Source: Mugil cephalus (Eukaryota; Chordata; Actinopteri; Mugiliformes; Mugilidae). Taken from it: a stretch of 64,000 bases of DNA. The notes under the pieces are model-generated. The model did no database searches and was not told the origin of the DNA. It saw only the letters and a list, made by a program, of their open reading frames with translations. The stretch is from contig NC_061774.1 in NCBI RefSeq assembly GCF_022458985.1, positions 15,586,197-15,650,196 of the forward strand. The letters run 5' to 3'. Below, piece by piece: positions 1-11,032 of this stretch. Within the stretch, counting starts at the first letter, position 1. Each line of letters starts with the position of its first letter. The position numbers were made by a program, and so were the translations under genes.

Positions 1-3000
1 TGCCAGTTTGCTATTTATGCCTATCCAAGACAGAGTCAGCGATTGCAGGTCTGATCCCTTATATCATTTTGTCCTTCCTTCTTGCATTTTGCTCTGCCAC
101 AGTCAACTACATCATGCCCTTTGTCTTTGGGGCCATCACAGCCACTTTAGTCTTTGAAGCAGCAGCTCTAGTAACAGGCTCCTGGGCCCGTGTGGTCTCT
201 GGGGTCCTGGAGTTGCTCATTCTGCTCTTTGCCATGTATGGCTCAGCTGCACTGCTCATCAAAGGCCTGACTCAACGTCTCGTCCTCAAAGGCTTTGGGA
301 CCCCTCTGTTTAATGTCCTCCTGCTAGGAACCCCCAATTCATCAAGTGCCCAGAGCATTGGTCAGGAGAAGAAAAAGAACACAAAGTATGCTGAGCCCAT
401 GGCCTTGGGTTTCTTTTGTGACTCCGTTGCTCCCTTTATCTACGCTTTCTATGGCTTTGGGTACATGAAATCATTTGGCTTAGGAGCTGTATGGGTCTCC
501 ATCATTGCCTTTGCCCAGCTGTTCTCCAGCTACTATGCCCATCTGCGCCAAGACTGCTACCACACTACAAAGTTTGGCTTCCATGCCACTTATTGGCTGA
601 TCAAGGCTTGGGACGAGTTTGTGATATCTACTCTGATTGTAAACGAGAGCAAAGTTGCTTCTGCAAGGGAGGCAATGGTGGGAGATTGGTTCTTTGTGAT
701 GGCAGCCTTGGTGCTCTGTGTGGGAAGTCTGAACATGGACGCCCTGGAACTGATTCACAACATGCTCTTCGTCCTGGTCACGATATCCACAATCCCCCAG
801 ATCCCGCTCCACAGTTATTACATCTTCTTTGGTGTAGCTTGCTCCCTGTTCACCGCAGTCTCCATCTATGGCACCTTCACACGTCTCATCAACTCAATAG
901 CAGAAAAGTCTCTCATCCCAGTGGGACCACAGCCCATCTCCACCGAGCAGCTGAAAAAAGTTTTGAGTTGCAGAAGATCTACACCAACAGACCAGAAGCA
1001 ACTGCCCAAAACTGACCAGGACTCAGATGCTCTGTTCTACTTTACAAACGGAGTCGCAGCTCTTTCAGCTCTTCATTCAAATGCTTCCAATCAGAATCTT
1101 AGTTTCCTTCATCAAACTGTCCCTTGGGTCCTCATCTCTGGCGCAATCATCCAGGTCTACGTCAGCAGACTGCAAGTCACAGGAGGTGGCCAGTTTGGGT
1201 CAGTCATCTCATCCATCTATGTGGGCGTATGGGCAACATGGACTTGGTTTAGGTTTGCAGGTAAGTTGTACAAACATGTGAGAAACATTTATCTTTGTGA
1301 TCTCCACAACATTCTGATTCATTTGAATCTTTTCTAGGTAACCTGCTTCAGCTCTCCACAGAGGCTACCTATGGATTTACAGCAGGAGCCATTGCTCTCC
1401 TGGTCATTAATGCTTTTCTCATGCTGATCGGTAAGCTTAAGCACATTTTTTATTTATTTTTACATTTTAGGGGGTGTTGTTTTGTCTGGTTTTCAACGCT
1501 TCTTTCATTTTTTGTCAGCTGCCTATAGGAACCTGGTTCTGCTGTTTCTAACAACAGTCATGGAGGTTGCTCTGGTCTGCCTCCTGCTTTCCACCCTTCA
1601 GCGACTTCCATACGATCTAGAAAGTAAGTACATATAAAACTGCATGTATGCATGAAGAAATACTTCTTAATTAACCAGTTGAACTATTTATATCATCTCA
1701 ATAAAACATTGTGACAACTGGTTCTTGTTTGTTGCAGTTGCCATGCTCTCACTGATTACAATCATTTGTATATATGGAGTTCTGGCATCATTGGTTAATG
1801 GCATCTTCTCACAGAGATTGCTCCCTATGGGTCCTCCTTTGATAAAGGTAAACAGTGAAGATGACATCTTCAGATGTTCTCTCTTCAAGTCAAATGGATC
1901 GCATGCTGTATAATACTCTAAAATCCATCCACCATCTCTGTGTCTGGTTATAGAGTAGAAAGAAGCAAGAGACATCTTCAGAGCCACCCTGTCCACTGGC
2001 TAATTCCCGACTCACGAGTGGCCTCAAGAAGATCGCTGGTCTTCTGGACGAAGGAGCAGTATGTGGTATTCCCACAGACACTGTGTATGCGCTGGCCGCC
2101 TCTTGCAAGAATCCTCAAGCCATTGAGAAAATCTATAGCATCAAAGTAAGAATGAAAATAAGCTATTAATGTGCAACATGGTTTAGATCAATACATGTGT
2201 AAGCTCTTAAACCTGTTATCTATGACTTGTTCCAGGACAGACCAGCAGAGAAGCCCGTATGTATTTGCATCTCTAGTGTAGAGCAGCTGGTGGCAGCCAA
2301 TCCCCCTTTCAGTCCTCTGCTGTGGGAGTTCATGAGGAACGTGTATCCTGGTGGCATCAGCTGCATCATCAGCAAAGGAGACTGGCTGCTCAGACTAGGT
2401 AAATACTTCATGGGGGCTTCCAACATCTTTAACGTAGCATTAACACATGTAATCAGTATTCACTTTAACTTTAATTGATCACTTTTAGGTGTAGGTCCAG
2501 CTTACGACCGTGTTGGTACCAAGGACAGCATCATGATCCGCGTGCCTGACCACACGGTGACTGGACACTTATGTGACATGACAGGACCCCTTGCCATTAC
2601 CTCAGCCAATCCCAGTGGAGAGCCCGACAGCACCCACCACAGCATGGTCATCAAGTAAGTGTGTCCTGAAAGAACTGTACTGTGTACTTGTAATGTCACT
2701 ATTGTATTAATGTGTAAACTGTTGGTAGTTTAGCACAATGATCTGACCTATGGCATATGAACTTTTTTTTTCCTACAGTCGACTAGGACACAAGATACAA
2801 GGTGTTCTCTGCGATGGGAACACTAACGAAATTGCTCCTTCCACTGTGGTCAACTGTGTACGGATTAATGAAGGTAAGAACACACAAAAATGCTCATCTC
2901 TCTCTTTTGGGTATTTCAGCACTGTCTAACTCAAGCTGATTTTCCACAGGAATCCTCACCATCGTGAGGGAAGGCTGCGTCCCAGCAGTTAAAGTTAGAC

Positions 3001-3035
3001 AGATATTTGACCGAGTGAAAAGTACTATGGTCTGA
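1..3035 (+). CDS. Type A triple YaaH-like membrane protein fused to YrdC domain, copy 1 (5' end off window)
   Basis: Exons read as 1-1260, 1338-1430, 1519-1623, 1738-1847, 1954-2145, 2236-2398, 2489-2654, 2779-2873 and 2950-3035; all junctions are GT-AG and the frame stays open to TGA (about 756 residues visible). It matches the complete copy at 22518-26081 almost base for base, so the first exon and the start of the second lie left of the window. Visible parts: the end of membrane module 1, modules 2 and 3 (each closing on a P-hydrophobic-G motif such as LIPVGP or LLPMGP, as in YaaH/SatP), then a YrdC/Sua5-like domain with IPTDTVY, a KxR motif (IKDRPAEKP) and TSANPSG. YaaH proteins carry acetate or succinate and YrdC makes threonylcarbamoyl-AMP; the role of the fusion is unknown. 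Introns 8 and 9, the last exon and the 3' UTR differ clearly from copy 2. No disabling change seen. Confidence 0.88.
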
Positions 3036-3400
3036 TAGTTACATAAATTATTTTCTTCCTGGGAGTGTCTTGGTGGCAGGTTCCCTCCATGTTCTGCTAC
3101 TTCTGCTCCTGTTTTTGTGTAAAAGTTTTAACTCAGACGTCACGAGATATGTATTTATAATAAGCTTATCATGGGTTGGAATGTAATTCATTTATTTCAC
3201 ATGAAGAGTGGTTTTAGTGAATTAAGCTGAACTTCACTGTTGAACTTAAAAAATGCCAAAATATGTTTGTGTTATTGTTGTTTTGTCAGTGATTCTGTGA
3301 ATATGAATTTTAACATTGCACAATGTGTTGATGTATCTTACGTTTGGATCGGGACATTAATCTTCTTGATGTATGAACTTGTACTGAATAATTCTATAAG

Positions 3401-3406
3401 AATAAA
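3401..3406 (+). terminator. Poly(A) signal of type A copy 1
   Basis: AATAAA lies 366 bases past the stop codon of the type A copy 1 gene and is the most plausible polyadenylation signal, giving a 3' UTR of about 0.4 kb. Confidence 0.6.
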
Positions 3407-3424
3407 TATTGTTTCCATCTGATA

Positions 3425-5412
3425 CTGTGTGATACATGTGTTTCCTTGAAGCAAAATAGCAGTGTAGGCAGTGATGTGAGTTTCAGTAGACACATTTAAA
3501 AATATTTCATAGCATTTCCATCTGTTCAGGATTGAACTGACAATGAAAATATGACAGGAAAAAGGGTCAGAGGAACTCTCCCAAACTAAAACACCATCTG
3601 TATAATGTGTCAAAACCTTTGTTGACTGTTCAAGCAGGATACAGCAAGTTTTAATCAATCATGAAAAAAGACCAACATGTACACTAGAGGCCAAAAGTTT
3701 GGAAGCAAGAGCAAATTTGTACATAGAAGATCATAGTTTCATTGGTATACTTTGCAACAACATAAACGTTATTATTATATAAAGAGTAACTTATCAGAAG
3801 ACATTTTTACTATAGTTATCAGGTATTTGAGTTTTTCTTTCTTCTTCTTATAATGAAAGTATGGCATACACGAGGCATACGTTCCACAAGAAGTTCATGT
3901 GAAGTTGTGACTCTTGCAAATCTTCTCGACCCTAAAACTTAGCCCTTCTCTTCTTTTGCTGACATTTATTCAACAATGGTCTGGTGACATTAATGTACAC
4001 CTAAAGGTAAATTGAGAAAAATGGTTCATATCAAAAATGTCAGATCATGCAGTAAATACATCCCACAAATATATACAGTCCCCTCTCTGATCTTCATGTT
4101 GATTTATCCCCTTTAACAAGAAATGAATACTTTATAGGTTTAAACCCAGGCCAAAAACTAGACTAGTCAAGCAGAGCTATTTAATGTTTGAACAATCAAC
4201 CTTAAAGGCAACACCTGGTCAACAAGAAACACCTGTTCCAATAGTTCTGCTCACTTGAAAAATGGGTGGGTTCAAACTAAGGGTGGTGTGTCCCGAGTTG
4301 TTAAACACATCAAGATGTAAATACCAGGAAATAAAAGCTGACATTCTGAAATCTTGTCTCATACTCATCTTTTGATCTTAAACCCAAATATCTTCAGTGA
4401 ACAACAAAAACAAGGGAATTTGACTTGCTGATCCGCTACTTTTGGAGGGGACTGTTTATCTCACGCTGGTTTTTAAGAAAGGCATTGTGAACAGAAACTT
4501 GAAATTGCTTCCATATGTTTGGCCTGTAGTATATGTGTACTTTTAAAGACATACATTGCATATAGTGAAAATCAGAGACAAAACCAAAAATGCACATTCC
4601 TGTCTGCAACAGCAGCCCCTCACAGCTGTCCGTGTGTGTGTCCACATGCACAAACGATGAATAAAACCGCAGTTAGTGAATAGCATATTTCACTCTTGTT
4701 GTGAAGAGGTTTCTTTGTAGTTTTATAATTCAGGTTACTAAAAAAAAAAAAAAAAGAAATATCCAAGGGTCTCGTTTCTTTTATGCTTAAGTTGTTAGCT
4801 TGCTAAACTGTTAGCGTCAGTGACTGGCAGCAATGTTGTCAACATAGAGCTGTTCATTTTAAATGCTGAGCACTTGGTGTACGAGACTTCCTGTGTCGTA
4901 GCCACGTGGTCACGAGTTACATTTGAAAAGCGCATTACACAGCGCACGTTTGAATTTGTTAGAGCAGGAAAATAAGCGGTGGACTGACTGAGAGATGGTA
5001 CAGTGCCAGAGCCACAAGTAGCATGGCAAAAAAGTTATTTTGAGTTTTTCATGTTAATTTCCCGCTGAGAGCTGACACATGTTTCAAATCAGTTTTTAGT
5101 AATGACTCACATCAATCTGCTTCCACAGTAAGCTATACACGCCACTTTATTTATTTTATTTCTCATTCTCAGATTCAGTTATGTGAGTGACTCTTGTTCA
5201 CCAAGTTGGGTTACTCCGTAATGGGCGGTGTGCTGAGCAACATTAATTGCTGGAATTCAATCACGGTTTTATAAAGACTTGTAACTGTGAGGCATTGTAC
5301 TAAAAAAGGCAAAATATGCTCCAAAAATTACAAACTTTTTGTTTATATTTTATTAATATGAATTTGAAAGCCTCCTTCTTACAGCCAGAACAATTCTTTT
5401 CTTGACTCATTG
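3425..5412. other. Intergenic, no gene seen; one possible old Tc1-like end
   Basis: No convincing coding region. At about 3679-3712 the words CACTAGAGGCCAAAAGTTTGG resemble the terminal sequence of common fish Tc1/mariner elements (CTACCGGTCAAAAGTTTGGA type), so the following few hundred bases may be a decayed transposon; no transposase reading frame is left. A run of 15 A sits at 4740-4755. The rest is AT-rich unique-looking DNA. Confidence 0.4.
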
Positions 5413-5830
5413 CTTTGAAAGAAAATATGATATGATCAACACATTTATTACATTTTATGAAATAAAAATAAACAAACAAACATTTGGACAACCTGTATCA
5501 ATAAGGAAACATGGTTAGATTTTCCTTAAAGCTATAATGAATCAGTCATCATTTCGGAAGAAAAATTATACGATCAATACATTTATTGCATTTTAAGAAA
5601 TAAAATAAAATAAACAAATATTTGGACAACCTGTGTCAATAAGGAAACATGGTTAGATTTTCCTTAAAGCTATAATGAATCAGTCATCACTTTGGAAGAA
5701 AAATGATATGATCAATATATTTATTGCATTTTAAGAAATAAAATAAACAAACAAATATTTGGGCATCCTGTATCAATAAGGAAACATGGGTAATTTTCTT
5801 TAAATCTATAACGAATTAATCATCACTTTG
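5413..5830. repeat. Tandem run of three ~138-bp AT-rich monomers
   Basis: The phrase ACCTGTATCAATAAGG (or GTGTC) preceded by TTTGGACA/TTTGGGCA recurs three times at about 138-base spacing, each followed by a similar stretch ending in ATCAGTCATCA. Monomers begin near 5413, 5551 and 5691. The third monomer is the most diverged. The left edge of the larger 2.41-kb duplication falls inside the second monomer. Confidence 0.85.
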
Positions 5831-6999
5831 AAAGAACTTGAAAGAATTGTATTTATTAAATGATGTGATATGAATATTTTTGATGTGACATTTCTAATAC
5901 AATCTATCACCTATCTCAAACATGCACCAAACACCACACCTTCAACAAGGGAATACCCCTTATTAAAGAATAATTACTAAGCTAAGATACTGACTTGACC
6001 TACTGACTACCTTGCTATCGAGAAAACTTTATCAGCAAAGGGTGATTTGCCCACAGTTTCAGTTACCCTGGAATGAGAAACTTATAAACATTAACATTTT
6101 ATTAAACATGAAGTTTTTTTTTCCATGTGCTTCTTGTGAGAGGGCGGCAGTGAGACATCACTATCCGTGCACAGCGTGTAAACAGGAGCAGGATGGTCAA
6201 AATGCATGTTTGTAAACGTACACAAAAATAGACAAAGTCTGACAAAATCACTGCTGTGAGGTTGTTAGTCGTTGTGGTTTACAGGGAGCAGAAGTAGCGC
6301 TGTAGCCCTTAAGTCCAGGCAGCATGTTGACTAACTCACATAAAGAGAGGAAAGTTTCAGGGAGAGACCTAATTGATCTGCTTCCTGGTAATAGTTTATC
6401 TACAAAGTTCGCCCAAATCTGAACTTATGGTGAATTTCAATAAAGCCAAGTCAGGAAGCATTTCAGGAAAATATTTGTTAAGCACATTTACCATCAAGCA
6501 ATCAGGAAACAGCATATTTTTTCAACAAAATTTTAGCGGAAGGAATGAGTTTCAGGTGTCAGTGTTGTTTGTTAGATTTCATTATCAGCCATTGCATGAC
6601 AGACGTGTAAACCATTCAGTTTAATTTTAATTACCACCAGGTTTCCTGAAAGTTACACCACCCCCAGTTCCATGGTACCAGCTATAATAAATGTGCTGCT
6701 ATAAACAAAATATATCAGGTCACTTGTAGTCACTTGCCGTTTGTATCGTCTTACAACTACAACACTGAGACTGTTTTTGCTTGCTATAATCATCTTGAAA
6801 CTCCCGTTCCAGTGTAAGTAATGAGGAAATCAAAGATGCTGACCTTTTAAAGAACTTTTTATATTAAGAACAGTTTAACCTTCTGAGACCCAGTCTTTTG
6901 TTTGCTATGCATTTTTAATTTCTCCAAGGTATTTGGGATCAGTCGGACCAAAGACATAGAAAAACTAAGCATCATCTTTGAACAGGAAGTCCATTTTAA

Positions 7000-7032
<33 letters not shown>

Positions 7033-7984
7033 ACAGACAAATAAACAAAAACATGGGGGTTATTTCATGGTATACTATAGTAAAGTCGCCAACGTAATAA
7101 TATAGAAAACTGTTCATTTTAATACCTGACCAAAGCAGAATTGCAAACAATAAAGTCCCAATGTCCTCAAACAAGTACATTAGCTAACTAATGAGCTAAT
7201 TAGCTGTAGCTCATTACTATTGAAAGAATTTTTTAAATTTAAACTACAATAGTTCATAAGCATAAATAAACAAGTTACAATTGTAAAATCTGATGACATT
7301 TTGTCCCTTGTCCACTTTTGCCCCATGATTGGTTGTAGAATGAATCTGTTGAAGTGCCCCCATATGATGTTCTCATCCTGTTTTTCCCCGGATAAAGTTG
7401 CTCTCTTCGGCTTCACAAACCATTCATTTTTAAATAAAAGTAACAACGTGCTTGCAGCAAAACATTACAGCTAGCATTGAGAATTCATCACTTGCACAGA
7501 GAGAGGGCCACAGATTCTGTTCTTCATCACAACAGCGACACTTATGATGAAAGGTTCTTGTAATAGCCCGTTTCAATTAATCTTCATTAAGGTCATTTAT
7601 ATATATATATGTATATAAAATCATAACATTTCTGGTGCCTTTACAGAATGAGGTCAAGAGCTAACCAAAGAGAGAAACCCAAGGTACAACTTAATTAGAT
7701 AGGACAACAAAAAACTAAGTGCAAATTAGACTGAAGATGCTAAGTGAAATGTTCATAAATGTAGTATTTTCTGAGTGGGTAAAATAAGTTTAAAAATTGA
7801 ACTGACCCTTGGAATGAACCCTAATCACCCTAATCATCATTCAAGTGCTCAACATACAAATAATAATCCCCATTAATGTGAGCTCAACTGAACATTAAAT
7901 GTTAAAGTGAGGAATAATGTAATATGAGGCCGTCAACTACAATTGTAATTACTTTGCTTGGCAAAGAATGATTTTTTTTTTTTG
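5575..7984. repeat. Unit 1 of a 2.41-kb tandem duplication
   Basis: The 2410 bases starting at CAATACATTTATTGC (5575) are repeated immediately afterwards from 7985 with only scattered substitutions and small indels. The unit holds parts of the 138-bp monomers, an (AAC)n run at about 7001-7031 (ten triplets), and (TA)n near 7600. Short open frames in it (for example 6012-6215) occur identically in both units but show no codon bias, splice context or recognisable domain, so I do not call them genes. Confidence 0.9.
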
Positions 7985-10395
7985 CAATACATTTATTGCA
8001 TTTTAAGAAATAAAATAAAATAAACAAATATTTGGACAACCTGTGTCAATAAGGAAACATGGTTAGATTTTCCTTAAAGCTATAATGAATCAGTCATCAC
8101 TTTGGAAGAAAAATGATATGATCAATATATTTATTGCATTTTAAGAAATAAAATAAACAAACAAATATTTGGGCATCCTGTATCAATAAGGAAACATGGT
8201 TAGATTTTCTTTAAATCTATAACGAATTAATCATCACTTTGAAAGAACTTGAAAGAATTGTATTTATTAAATGATGTGATATGAATATTTTTGATGTGAC
8301 ATTTCTAATACAATCTATCACCTATCTCAAACATGCACCAAACACCACACCTTCAACAAGGGAATACCCCTTATTAAAGAATAATTACTAAGCTAAGATA
8401 CTGACTTGACCTACTGACTACCTTGCTATCGAGAAAACTTTATCAGCAAAGGGTGATTTGCCCACAGTTTCAGTTACCCTGGAATGAGAAACTTATAAAC
8501 ATTAACATTTTATTAAACATGAAGTTTTTTTTTCCATGTGCTTCTTGTGAGAGGGCGGCAGTGAGACATCACTATCCGTGCACAGCGTGTAAACAGGAGC
8601 AGGATGGTCAAAATGCATGTTTGTAAACGTACACAAAAATAGACAAAGTCTGAATAAATCACTGCTGTGAGGTTGTTAGTCGTTGTGGTTTACAGGGAGC
8701 AGAAGTAGCACTGTAGTCCTTAAGTCCAGGCAGCATGTTGACTAACTCACATAAAGAGAGGAAAGTTTCAGGGAGAGACCTAATTGATCTGCTTCCTGGT
8801 AATAGTTTATCTACAAAGTTCGCCCAAATCTGAACTTATGGTGAATTTCAATAAAGCCAAGTCAGGAAGCATTTCAGGAAAATATTTGTTAAGCACATTT
8901 ACCATCAAGCAATCAGGAAACAGCATATTTTTTCAACAAAATTTTAGCGGAAGGAATGAGTTTCAGGTGTCAGTGTTTGTTTGTTAGATTTCATTATCAG
9001 CCATTGCATGACAGACGTGTAAACCATTTCAGTTTAATTTTAATTACCACCAGGTTTCCTGAAAGTTACACCACCCCCAGTTCCATGGTACCAGCTATAA
9101 TAAATGTGCTGCTATAAACAAAATATATCAGGTCACTTGTAGTCACTTGCCGTTTGTATCGTCTTACAACTACAACACTGAGACTGTTTTTGCTTGCTAT
9201 AATCATCTTGAAACTCCCGCTCCAGTGTAAGTAAAGAGGAAATCAAAGATGCTGACCTTTTAAAGAACTTTTTATATTAAGAACAGTTTAACCTTCTGAG
9301 ACCCAGTCTTTTGTTTGCTATGCATTTTTAATTTCTCCAAGGTATTTGGGATCAGTCGGACCAAAGACATAGAAAAACTAAGCATCATCTTTGAATAGGA
9401 AGTCCATTTTAAAAACAACAACAACAACAACAACAACAAACAGACAAATAAACAAAAACATGGGGGTTATTTCATGGTATACTATAGTAAAGTCGCCAAC
9501 GTAATAATATAGAAAACTGTTCATTTTAATACCTGACCAAAGCAGAATTGCAAACAATAAAGTCCCAATGTCCTCAAACAAGTACATTAGCTAACTAATG
9601 AGCTAATTAGCTGTAGCTCATTACTATTGAAAGAATTTTTTAAATTTGAGTGTCAAACTACAATAGTTCATAAGCATAAATAAACAAGTTACAATTGTAA
9701 AATCTGATGACATTTTGTCCCTTGTCCACTTTTGCCCCATGATTGGTTGTAGAATGAATCTGTTGAAGTGTCCCCATATGATGTTCTCATCCTGTTTTTC
9801 CCCGGATAAAGTTGCTCTGTTCGGCTTCACAAACCATTCATTTTTAAATAAAAGCAACAACGTGCTTGCAGCAAAACATTACAGCTAGCATTGAGAATTC
9901 ATCACTTGCACAGAGAGAGGGCCACAGATTCTGTTCTTCATCACAACAGCGACACTTATGATGAAAGGTTCTTGTAATAGCCCGTTTCAATTAATCTTCA
10001 TTAAGGTCATTTATATATATATATGTATATAAAATCATAACATTTCTGGTGCCTTTACAGAATGAGGTCAAGAGCTAACCAAAGAGAGAAACCCAAGGTA
10101 CAACTTAATTAGATAGGACAACAAAAAACTAAGTGCAAATTAGACTGAAGATGCTAAGTGAAATGTTCATAAATGTAGTATTTTCTGAGTGGGTAAAATA
10201 AGTTTAAAAATTGAACTGACCCTTGGAATGAACCCTAATCACCCTAATCATCATTCAAGTGCTCAACATACAAATAATAATCCCCATTAATGTGAGCTCA
10301 ACTGAACATTAAATGTTAAAGTGGGGAATAATGTAATATGAGGCCGTCAACTACAATTGTAATTACTTTGCTTGGCAAAGAATGATTTTTTTTTT
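7985..10395. repeat. Unit 2 of the 2.41-kb tandem duplication
   Basis: Second direct copy. It differs from unit 1 by a shorter (AAC)n run (about 9414-9439), a 6-base insertion near 9651 (TTGAGTGTC region) and single-base changes. The unit ends at a poly-T run (10386-10395), which also ends unit 1 at 7971-7983. The low divergence says the duplication is young or has been homogenised. Confidence 0.9.
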
Positions 10396-11032
10396 GTCAC
10401 TGTGAGGCCATACAATCTTACATGGGACAGTGAATACATATTTTATATTGTTTTATGTCAGTGCAAGGTCAACTATCTAATGATGGTATTAATTAATGTC
10501 ACTTAACCAAAAAAACCTGTTGATACCTTACATTGTTTCATGAAATCAAATCACATACAGTAGATGTCTTAGTTTTCCGAATTAGATCTCACTGATGATG
10601 GGGGAGTTGCACAAGAGAATTATTAATGATGTTAACTGTGTCATTTATGTGTTCACAAAACGCAGCATGACAGCAAGGGACATGTCTTGGGCTTGAGGCT
10701 TGAGAAGATGTTCTATTGGAGGAACACTTCAAAAAACAGAATAAATTGAAATATCAAAAAGCCTTAGTGTAAAGATAAAACACCCATTGGCAAAACTTTA
10801 TTACTTTTCAGAAAATACAGTGGATACATTTATTTAAAGTGCGAAAGAGTGAAAGGACAATATAAAATGAAATTGCGTTCATTAAAAAATATCACTTATT
10901 ATTTACATATATATTATATAATCATTTATATATGATTAAGGGACATCAGAGTCAGCTTGGATCATCATGGAAACAGTTTTTCATGTAAAACTGAGTTACT
11001 ATTAGCAGCATATTTTAAGCTATGTGTAAATA
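10396..11032. other. Intergenic / 3' UTR of type B copy 1
   Basis: AT-rich DNA with no coding potential. It probably contains the 3' UTR of the minus-strand gene ending at 11033: TTTATT (AATAAA on the minus strand) occurs near 10797 and 10829. It does not resemble the 3' flank of type B copy 2. Confidence 0.5.

Noticed and set aside
480-1281. Open frames 480-812 (-), 491-1015 (+), 1027-1281 (+) and their twins near 23509-23975
   Set aside because: Shadows of the type A large exon.
6012-6215. 67-residue frame repeated exactly at 8423-8626
   Set aside because: Exact repetition follows from the 2.41-kb tandem duplication; no coding evidence.
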